The notes under the pieces are model-generated. The model had not been told where the DNA came from, did no database searches, and saw only the letters and a list, made by a program, of their open reading frames with translations. 64,000 bases of DNA from a virus. The position numbers and the translations under genes were made by a program. The DNA is taken from positions 54,037 to 118,036 of the IMG/VR virus record IMGVR_UViG_3300042503_001656, one strand, 5' to 3'. The stretch's first letter is position 1. Every line of letters begins with the position of its first letter. Positions 58,801-64,000 of this stretch are shown piece by piece.

Positions 58801-61800
58801 AGATTTGCGGACAGGGACATTCTTCGTTCACAAACACGCCCAGGAAAGCGTCGTCCAGGTCCTTCAGCAAACGAATTCTCGTCTGGTGCTGAATTTGATT
58901 TCACTCCAGAAGAGCTCAATAGGTGGCAAAAAGCTAGCGAACATGCCAGCGCATATGGCGATTGGGAAAATCTTCCAGAAAACAGAAAAAACGGATATCT
59001 TCGTAAATTTAACGGAGATGAAAATCTTGCTCGCGAGCAATTTAACGTGGAAAGAGATTTGGCAGACTTTGCTGCAGATGCACAATTCGACAAAACAAAT
59101 TCACGATTCTCTTCTGGAGGCCGTTTCGCACCACAACCGCAAGCACCAGAGGGCTGGGAAATGCCAGAAATTGGTGATGACGGCGAAATAAAGAATGGAC
59201 CGCTTAAGGGTTACTACATTCGTGAATTCGGTGACCCTTTTGTACCAGGAAGAAAGTACGTAAGCTATGGTGGCACACACTACAGCACTACCGATGAGCA
59301 CAAAAATACCCTAGTTGAATGGGGTGACTACGAGCCTGGCTACACCATCGACAGAAACATAGGCTCTGACGAAGACATTAGGGGTATTGCTGACTCTTCC
59401 GAGCAAGAAGAAATGGCGCAGTATGGCGACGAAGGTTTGTACTATGGCAATAGTTCACGTGGGCGATACGACCCTCAAAATGATTATGAAACTTCAGTAA
59501 CCGACGACTCCCATTCACCAGAAAACGGTGAAGACCACATCGGTAAAGCCGTATCCGTAACGGATGAAAATGGAAACAAATTCTACGGTGTAGTTGTTAG
59601 AGGTTGGGAACCGGAATACGAAGAAGACTTAGATGTTGATGAGGATGGGTGGGCAACCCCGAGCATGAACATACAAGACGGTGGCATGGTAGTTCTCGCT
59701 ACTCATGATGCTGACGGCAAAAAACTTGATAAACCAGTAGTTGTTGAGGCAAGTTTTGGTCTTGAAAATGAATACGCCCTCGTATCAAATGTTGAGAGAG
59801 GTGGAGACGATTACGAAGGGCCAAAGGTCAATGTATCAAAAGGCCGTGTAAGTGAAGAAACCCTTGACGAAGCCAAAAAGCTTTATGAAGAACTGGACCC
59901 ATATAGAAATGGTAAAGCCGACGAGTTCAGGCGTCAAGGAGCCTTGATAGATAGAACATGGAGAATGCCGGGAGGCGAAAAAGAGCGCAGGGAAAAAGCT
60001 GCCGAAGAAGCTTACAGAAGAAGCCCTGAAGGAATACAAGAGCAAAGAGAAAAGCTAGAAGCATCCATATCGGCTATAGAAGACAAGATAAGAAGCGCGG
60101 AGTCTTCTCGTGAATCTCTCATGGAGAGGCTGAACGACGTTTCTGAAAGTGGAGACAATGTCCTTGCTTCAAAAATGGAAGAAATATTAAGAGACAGAGA
60201 GGGAGCGGTACGACTCCTCCAAGAAAAACTTGAAGAAGCAAAAGCTGAACTAGATGCTTTTAATGGCGAAGGAAACAGGCTTTCTTCTGGAAGATTTGCG
60301 CCTGATGGACAATCGGGTTCAAGGCTTCAAAGAAGACTTTCTTCTGGCGATGTTTTTGGCCCACCACCAGGACAGTCGGCAAGATATGACCGCAAGAAGC
60401 AAGTCGAAGCAACGATGGGTGCATTCCACTCTGACCCAGGAATGGCTCGTGTATCTAGCGACGCAGAAGGCATTTTAGGAAAGATACCTTCTGGCAAGAA
60501 CTCGCATGTTCTTAACCTAGAAGCAGCAAAGAGAATAATTGCAGACCCTGACGGTGAGTATTCAGCAGAAACTGGATGGCCAGTTGATGCCGGAAGACTG
60601 CTTGATTTTATTCAAATTGATAACCCTCTTGGTGGAAGCCCAAGCACTCTTCGTGACAAAGACGACGCACAACTTATTGCAAGGGTTTTGGGTATACCAG
60701 CATCGGACGCTCAAGACATGCTTGATGGGAAGCCTGTATACATTGCCAGCTCAACTGCGGCTGACATGTTTGACAACCTTTCAAGAACAAAAGAGTACAC
60801 ATCAAGCGTTGGTGGATTAAACGACGTAGCGAGAGTTTGGGGATTTGATGGCGCTCCAAAGTGGGTGCGTCATAGCGACATTGCTACCCCCGAGTTTGAC
60901 CTCGATGAAAACGACAGAGTTAACTGGTCGCAGGTTAAATGGGATGGCCTCTCAAGGGCTGACTTTGATGCAGCAGTAAGAAGAGGGAACAACCCACCAG
61001 AACCCGTATACACATCTCCTGTTGAGTTTTTCAATAGTGATGCAATCGCCAGCAACCCCAAGTGGGACGCTCGTGGTGGCTCATTCAGGAACCCAACAGT
61101 CGATGCTGAGTTCACTGCAACACCAAAGAAGGTTTCCAGAGCCGAACAGTTGGAGCCAGAAAGATTTGTTTCTCAGGCAAGAGCTGGAGAAAGGGTTGCG
61201 CGCGCTGACAAAGATTTTATGGACGAATGGACCAACGGAAGTCATGGAATTGGTGCAGCACAGCTCATGCAGATGCTTGGATTGGAAAGAGATTCAGAAG
61301 GAGACCGCATAAGTAGCCAAGACGTAAGAAAGCTTCTTGACGAAATAAACAAGATTAAAGAAGAAGCTGGAAGCGGACTTGTTCCTGCTGCAAAGAGAGA
61401 AGATGGCAAATTTAAAGAATCACTTGAGCTGGACACAAAGAAGTCTCCAATCAATGATGAAATAATGCATGCACTCATTGTCTCTGGAAGATTCAAGAAC
61501 ATGAAAGAAGCAGTTGCTTCGCTTGGTGACCCAAGACTTGATTCTCTTGCCGCAGAATACGACTCCCGCATGCTTGTCGATGCAGCATTCATAAGAATCA
61601 AGGACCATCTAAACAAGGTTGGAGCAGCTGACCAAAAGAAGATTCTTTCTAAGGTAATCACTGCCGCTCTTGGTCGCAAGACAACACTTGAATCTCGCGT
61701 ACAGGAAGGCAGAGCATCCATCAAGGGTGTAATGAATTCAGACGCAATGATTGGCGATGAAAAGCTTTCCGAAGTAATTGGCATGGTCAACGAGGTTCTT

Positions 61801-63891
61801 GAGGCAAGGGGTCTTGAGACAATCGACAAGGATGCATTGTTCCCAAGGGACGAGGCAGGCGGATTTGTGAACAACTTGAGTGCTTCGGCTCCAGGCGCAA
61901 CGAGGCTTGCTTCTGGTCAGAGGTTTGTAGCCAGAACCGCATCAAGCAGAAGAGCTGATGCCGGAATGGATGCTGCAGCAAGAAGAGCAACAGATAGGCC
62001 AACGTTCTCAAGCGGTGCGAAGCCAGCATTTAGGGACCCAGACGGAAAACTGAACGCCACAAACATGAGAGATGCTGCATCCGAAGCAACAATTCCAGAA
62101 GGAACAAGGATAAGAAAAACTCCTGGCCAAAATATAGAAGACTTTGAAAAAGCAGTTAAGACGAGGGCCGAAATAGCAGAAACCCTAAACATAGATACTT
62201 CAGCAATAAATGGCTTTACTGTCTACGACGTTATAGACGAGCTTAAAAAGGCAGGAATACCTGAAGATACCGCAGAAGACCTTGTCGATAAGCTTGTAGA
62301 ACTAGATTTCTATATTGATGCAATCGAGGAGAGATTCTCTGAAGCCAGAGAAATCATGGATGAAGCTATTGAAGAAGCTGAAGATGCTATGGACAAGATT
62401 GCGAAACTAAGAAAAGAGCGTGCCGACATTATTAATAGGTACGGCGAAGAAGATGGACAGCCACTGCTTGAGGTTGTTGATGAAAAAATTAGCAGAGCGA
62501 CCAAAAAGCTTGACGATGCCTACCAAAGAGGTATCGGCAATGAGGATGCAAGAATGGGAACTCTCTATTCTCAGGTTGACGAAATTCTGAGTAATAATCG
62601 TGGATGGAGAGAGTATTCGCCATCCCCATATAGAGATAGTACAAATCAGAACCTTGCTGCTCTTGAATTAGCAATTGCAAAAGCTGGCGGAGTAAAGAAA
62701 GCCGTACCAGTTACGGGAATAGATTTCGGAGTTCCAGAAGGCACAAGGCTTTCTTCAGGAAAAGCAGAAGAGTATTACCAAAACCTCACAAGCCACTTGA
62801 TAAACATGATTGAAAAATCACAAAAAGAAGGCGGTAAGTGGGAAGCACCATGGCATAAGGCTGGAAATCTTCCAAGAAATGCTTCTACAAAGAATATGTA
62901 TTCGGGTGGAAACATCTTTGCTCTTATGCTTGCAGCCGAAGAAAAGGGCTTCACAACCTCTCACTGGGGTGGATTCCAGCAGTGGAAGAAGCTTGGAGGA
63001 AGCGTAAAGAAGGGCGAAAAGGCAACCATCATCCTCATGCCAAAGCAGATGTTTGGTGAGGAAATCGACCCAGACACAGGGCAGAAGGTTAGAAAGTCAA
63101 AGGGCGTATATTTTACGACCGCACATGTTTTCAACCTTGACCAAGTTGAGGGAATTGACCGCGATGAGTTCTTGAAGCTGCCGACAGATGCCCTGACACC
63201 AGAGCAGAGAGTCACAAAGCTTGAAGACGCAATCAAGGAAGTTGGTGCAACAATCAAGACCGGAGATGGAAGTAGGGCTTACTACTCTCCGCGTGAAGAC
63301 CATGTTGTGATGCCTCCATTCGAACTGTTCAAGTCCCCAGAGGGATACTACGGAACACTCGCCCATGAGCTTGTTCACTGGACAGGGCATTCGTCAAGAC
63401 TTGACAGAAAGAATATGAACCAGTTTGGTTCTCCTGACTATGCAAGAGAAGAGCTTATTGCTGAATTTGGCTCAGCTTTCCTGTTGGCAATGTTTGGTCT
63501 TTCTGCAGAACCAAGAGAAGACCATGCCCATTACTTGGCAAACTGGTTGCAGGTTCTTCGCGATGAGCCAAATGCTCTGCAGGAAGCAGCAACAAAAGCT
63601 CAAGAAGCGTCAAAAATGCTCATTGAAAAAATGAAGGCAGTTCTGGAAGAGATGGGCGAAACAGCATCTTCTGCTGAATCCGACATAGAAGAAAAGAATG
63701 CAAACATTTTTACAGACCCGCTTTACGGAATAAAGAATGAACTTGTTGAATGGAGCAAAAACATTGAAAATGCTCCATATTTCATTAAGTCCTTGACAAA
63801 CCCCGACGAAGAACACGGAAATGTAAATAGAAGATGGGAAAGAATTGCAGAAGCAGCGCTATTCCTAAACGGCATAAACAACAAAATCTAG
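52351..63891 (+). CDS. prohead protease polyprotein with helicase and ArdC modules
   Basis: A 3846-residue protein; I choose the ATG at 52351 because AAGGAG lies 5 nt before it (an in-frame TTG exists at 52297). Residues 1-175 are an S78-type prohead protease. A Pro/Gly/Met linker (PGMP repeats) follows, then segments separated by about 17 copies of an R-[F/L]-S-S-G motif. Residues about 1575-2105 are a UvrD/FBH1-like helicase, and 3466-3846 are an ArdC-like antirestriction protein with a zincin HExxH. The other segments (96-523 residues, some coiled coils near 2560-2640 and 3315-3390) have no recognised fold. The frame is open for 11.5 kb with no stop, and the spacing of motifs matches domain edges. 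I infer a self-cleaved polyprotein whose pieces are packaged in the head; an unprocessed giant scaffold is the alternative. Confidence 0.9.
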   Translation: MSSSNKKSDIQYKAAPQGMVNLDEAQGIVECFVAGIGNKDSVGDVCAPGAFGKSLTRRKPRVVWGHNWNDPIGKVIDMYEVPPNDPRLPAKMKAAGIGGLYARVQFNLMSEKGREAFANVAFFGEEQEWSIGYKTINAKFDPQMQANILYEVELYEVSPVLHGANQLTGTISVKSEEQPSGVSVINAPSIDGLNVNELSSILEALKAISSSVSEDEKCGPGMMPQGMPGMPSGGPGMPSGPKPMHTNTPGAAPREVVKPQIPSMPENPMTVALRRELATRTGSNVIVRSASDSVVVFDRVLADGTSSTYRLPFHYAGGEFMFGKPEKVQSQANYVQDSPLSEIMVEALLSGPTAGAEKSLISFDDQEWGEGFGQSIPSQQVDASTLNSVIANLQKIIEQKSEYVVQVAPEHAFEVKQAIDPILDFYKVDATINEDGIVVKSLNEDFLNALDIATKGVLRSLGNLAGRAIDRPNIGRNRRDRTPNLASRGPGIGSRGAVVRLRDGSTWDPKNAPDRNRNGIVGEGLFDSSGRSLAQPDPTPEGPDSIRGAKTPKSPQTPKRQAAAAAKRNATVKRTSGQPQKARQRLSSGGIDQEVDDTPMLEEKFKKEVSGFLSEIGTNRNEIENILDLWENNDADHDKYMEEHGAGSKNFAENVAYAASAMYEDYISDAGDRQADRRAEGGRFSSGEWTKIPGVGYEMDAPDIEGVYEIQEGLDGKFYVVRYSDGNRNGGQNMGIYEHDKPFSTLAAAKKWSEKDYAQAADEYMPDGMEDADSEDGERFSSGQIDFDKIGESGLREMRHVERNPLRFDTQADKDARAAYERVVANFRANNGFFREVPMYAGDKKWHSEDWFRGREMAENVATLRFGDPIDQMPFFDKPGKPSKREFFERTTTVDYRSWYMAKIPAMTQELDRVLASDAYSDEYKEAFLEGMRTFFYVNRPNLQYAPKDTQAQYEEWLQRSGLGWKGRYSTSGPKFEDMETNRFSSGATGRDNKVIESYENVDDLKEAMFSALWEMSLKGDIDGVTAEELADAISVNTNWVEPHLEDVKNYALDARRSMDEYYSSIPELTDEEMDQEYRDWLDSQAGKDSARAMTIKEKFDSMTDEEAADYVAWLEEETWRDRSDTYFSSGERGTPEERVELYNRRASEKNAILESMTPEELAEYAEQWNEDHREDERFSSGQVNRPKSTKTGEEFIGRSYGLHDFFVYDEEDDFENIDKAIVDSLLKGERMSLDDLLLEVRGINDPDLSGEALVRRPDQMGANARRVAEAVANNTSVSPSLANQKAGREDILHFSYNGKQRSIYPETFSTSKKGVGYFVGWDETADNGNGAYRSFNIDKIEGLISSAIPPHVDRAARYTDYSWNITDFSDEDNQKILEQMRRTKEFRVLDDAQDLIDDEVSAGGTRVAGSTLDIAEKEAQAAFQDARNRQIDKMVADGKIKPLSRDSRFSSGMVNDGLPDGYWDTADDMADSYGDREDYTDARFSSGGMPSTKEQADLIAFARSKPGTFTDSVVSQFDRNRRLSEKQWDAIRRMMRGASGGKAAPKADKPTARFSGKRRQIVDIADIEKYDYPELPAKIKPTPEQDRAIDAMMTGADVKIGALAATGKTTTVINFANRLKAKEPDARVVYLVFNRNAKDDVEKRGMPGNVSVSTMDGIAYRAMDAINPEMTKKSFDKKEGHIKPINSFKDRAKYLGTKGMVSQGEELTDVDVYRIVAKAIDAYSISDDKEIGPQHFTGPYNGSYKVTDTSLLPELLKYANKMWEDMNLPRVNGATRKDQKGMLPVNNTHLTKMWALTNPDIGEIAEVNVAMVDEAQDMNPVFAGILRNSNLQKIYIGDTNQAINAWRGADGTTLANVEATYDMPITDSFRFGKNVANMGNRFLSLLNTKERMTGRKTDKSGNPVDGRIGQVDNPTMILTRSNGGAIAATMEVFADGGIVYGSQNFKRDLENFLNNIEWMQNAQKGKPFYTDVYGKQVFSAPEFSQDLDGITNIADFNKAIEKGDDNRLNMLSKLMNDYSLEDLRESLNNIITDKNKLPKNRDEYVHIQTAHTSKGLESPRVKIWSDFRKPKKLENGEWQYPDEQEMRLSYVAVTRAEEELDLGSLSWILDHTTEEDGMPNTFSSGRSKARGNRGDGKGRQKPWSAEDRQRFADRDILRSQTRPGKRRPGPSANEFSSGAEFDFTPEELNRWQKASEHASAYGDWENLPENRKNGYLRKFNGDENLAREQFNVERDLADFAADAQFDKTNSRFSSGGRFAPQPQAPEGWEMPEIGDDGEIKNGPLKGYYIREFGDPFVPGRKYVSYGGTHYSTTDEHKNTLVEWGDYEPGYTIDRNIGSDEDIRGIADSSEQEEMAQYGDEGLYYGNSSRGRYDPQNDYETSVTDDSHSPENGEDHIGKAVSVTDENGNKFYGVVVRGWEPEYEEDLDVDEDGWATPSMNIQDGGMVVLATHDADGKKLDKPVVVEASFGLENEYALVSNVERGGDDYEGPKVNVSKGRVSEETLDEAKKLYEELDPYRNGKADEFRRQGALIDRTWRMPGGEKERREKAAEEAYRRSPEGIQEQREKLEASISAIEDKIRSAESSRESLMERLNDVSESGDNVLASKMEEILRDREGAVRLLQEKLEEAKAELDAFNGEGNRLSSGRFAPDGQSGSRLQRRLSSGDVFGPPPGQSARYDRKKQVEATMGAFHSDPGMARVSSDAEGILGKIPSGKNSHVLNLEAAKRIIADPDGEYSAETGWPVDAGRLLDFIQIDNPLGGSPSTLRDKDDAQLIARVLGIPASDAQDMLDGKPVYIASSTAADMFDNLSRTKEYTSSVGGLNDVARVWGFDGAPKWVRHSDIATPEFDLDENDRVNWSQVKWDGLSRADFDAAVRRGNNPPEPVYTSPVEFFNSDAIASNPKWDARGGSFRNPTVDAEFTATPKKVSRAEQLEPERFVSQARAGERVARADKDFMDEWTNGSHGIGAAQLMQMLGLERDSEGDRISSQDVRKLLDEINKIKEEAGSGLVPAAKREDGKFKESLELDTKKSPINDEIMHALIVSGRFKNMKEAVASLGDPRLDSLAAEYDSRMLVDAAFIRIKDHLNKVGAADQKKILSKVITAALGRKTTLESRVQEGRASIKGVMNSDAMIGDEKLSEVIGMVNEVLEARGLETIDKDALFPRDEAGGFVNNLSASAPGATRLASGQRFVARTASSRRADAGMDAAARRATDRPTFSSGAKPAFRDPDGKLNATNMRDAASEATIPEGTRIRKTPGQNIEDFEKAVKTRAEIAETLNIDTSAINGFTVYDVIDELKKAGIPEDTAEDLVDKLVELDFYIDAIEERFSEAREIMDEAIEEAEDAMDKIAKLRKERADIINRYGEEDGQPLLEVVDEKISRATKKLDDAYQRGIGNEDARMGTLYSQVDEILSNNRGWREYSPSPYRDSTNQNLAALELAIAKAGGVKKAVPVTGIDFGVPEGTRLSSGKAEEYYQNLTSHLINMIEKSQKEGGKWEAPWHKAGNLPRNASTKNMYSGGNIFALMLAAEEKGFTTSHWGGFQQWKKLGGSVKKGEKATIILMPKQMFGEEIDPDTGQKVRKSKGVYFTTAHVFNLDQVEGIDRDEFLKLPTDALTPEQRVTKLEDAIKEVGATIKTGDGSRAYYSPREDHVVMPPFELFKSPEGYYGTLAHELVHWTGHSSRLDRKNMNQFGSPDYAREELIAEFGSAFLLAMFGLSAEPREDHAHYLANWLQVLRDEPNALQEAATKAQEASKMLIEKMKAVLEEMGETASSAESDIEEKNANIFTDPLYGIKNELVEWSKNIENAPYFIKSLTNPDEEHGNVNRRWERIAEAALFLNGINNKI
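54103..62760 (+). repeat. array of R-[F/L]-S-S-G motifs, putative cleavage sites
   Basis: In-frame motif positions (first base): 54103 RLSSG, 54397 RFSSG, 54685 RFSSG, 55297 RFSSG, 55729 YFSSG, 55882 RFSSG, 56695 RFSSG, 56800 RFSSG, 57010 RFSG, 58714 TFSSG, 58873 EFSSG, 59104 RFSSG, 60277 RLSSG, 60334 RLSSG, 61903 RLASG, 62002 TFSSG, 62746 RLSSG. The synonymous codons differ between copies (cgt/agg/aga, tct/tcg/tca), so the peptide, not the DNA, is conserved. They cut the protein into segments of about 19 to 568 residues that match domain edges. Confidence 0.9.
57085..58680 (+). other. UvrD/FBH1-like SF1 helicase domain
   Basis: Residues about 1580-2110 carry superfamily 1 motifs: Q-like 'PTPEQDRAID', Walker A 'GALAATGKTTT' (1602-1612), Walker B 'VAMVDEAQDM' (Asp1814, Glu1815), motif III 'KIYIGDTNQAINAWRGAD', motif IV/V-like 'YVHIQTAHTSKGLE' and motif VI 'SYVAVTRAEEEL' (Arg2096). 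The order and the 'GDTNQAI(N)AWRGA' phrase match FBH1-type UvrD helicases. It is bounded by RFSG (1554) and TFSSG (2122). Confidence 0.85.
62764..63888 (+). other. ArdC-like antirestriction domain with zincin site
   Basis: Residues about 3472-3846: an ssDNA-binding ArdC N-domain ('GGKWEAPWHKAGN', 'NIFALMLAAEEKGF', 'WKKLGGSVKKGEKAT') and a metallopeptidase domain with 'AHELVHWTGH' (His3672, Glu3673, His3676) and a downstream 'REELIAEFGSAF' (third ligand region). ArdC proteins protect incoming DNA from restriction. It follows the last RLSSG motif (3466), so it could be released as a free protein of about 380 residues. Confidence 0.85.
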
Positions 63892-63944
63892 GAATAGTAA
63901 TCAGTACATACACCGCAATACTTACTCGAATGATACGTTTAGAG

Positions 63945-63950
63945 TATAAT
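63945..63950 (+). promoter_or_regulatory. TATAAT promoter of the next gene
   Basis: A perfect -10 (TATAAT), 33 nt before an ATG at 63983, in the gap after the polyprotein. The sequence at the -35 position (TTACTC) is weak. A separate promoter is expected for a highly expressed capsid gene. Confidence 0.6.
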
Positions 63951-63982
63951 TTACGGTACTTACCAATTAGGAGTCATCTTTT

Positions 63983-64000
63983 ATGAACGATGAAATGAAC
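63983..64000 (+). CDS. start of the next gene, possibly the major capsid protein (partial)
   Basis: An ATG with AGGAG 8 nt upstream (63969-63973), reading MNDEMN to the end of the window. The major capsid gene normally follows the prohead protease and is absent from the rest of this window, so this is the best candidate. Only six codons are visible. Confidence 0.45.

Overview
This window is a contiguous piece of a large contractile-tailed (myovirus-type) phage genome, very probably from an actinobacterial host. Evidence for the phage type is a complete set of virion genes: terminase, HK97-type portal, prohead protease, head-tail connectors, sheath, tube, a frameshifted chaperone pair, tape measure, hub, spike, gp25-like wedge, J-like and I-like baseplate proteins, and long fibres. 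The host is an inference. It rests on Thr-rich TTTT linkers and an LPQTG wall-sorting signal typical of actinobacterial surface proteins, an actinophage-like set of small genes, and promoters that seem to give leaderless mRNAs. The moderate GC would suit freshwater actinobacteria.

Layout. (1) 36-2603: two small unknown genes, two terminators, then a leftward lysis block (M15-type endolysin, two small membrane proteins and charged low-complexity proteins). (2) 2718-6236: a leftward three-gene unit of exported proteins: a PA14/fibronectin protein with a signal peptide, a 57-aa two-helix membrane protein with a TTG start, and an LPQTG protein. (3) 6418-19534, rightward: adhesion module, including a 1855-aa collagen-like fibre, glycine-rich and FN3 fibres, and a GT4 glycosyltransferase. 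(4) 19520-42909, leftward: a second FN3 fibre, then baseplate, hub, tape measure, chaperones, tube, sheath and connectors, then an H1-like basic protein and a ParB/PAPS-reductase-like pair. (5) 42909-48579, leftward: a second ParB, RuvC-like resolvase, HNH, RecB-like nuclease and a Rad52-like annealing protein, with one isolated rightward structural gene (45344-45697) that has its own terminator. (6) 48616-63891: terminase (leftward), diverging from a 59-aa membrane protein, the portal and a 3846-aa polyprotein (rightward). At the right edge a TATAAT promoter and RBS precede the start of another gene, plausibly the major capsid protein.

The standout is the 3846-residue protein. It begins with an S78-type prohead protease and then runs through many segments separated by about 17 near-identical short motifs, R-[F/L]-S-S-G. 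Among the segments are a UvrD/FBH1-like helicase and a C-terminal ArdC-like antirestriction domain with an HExxH zincin site. The same RFSSG motif sits in the Pro/Gly linker of the tape measure protein. I propose that the motif is the cleavage site of the maturation protease, and that this gene encodes a self-processing polyprotein that loads the prohead with cargo proteins ejected with the DNA. This is inference and is testable by virion proteomics.
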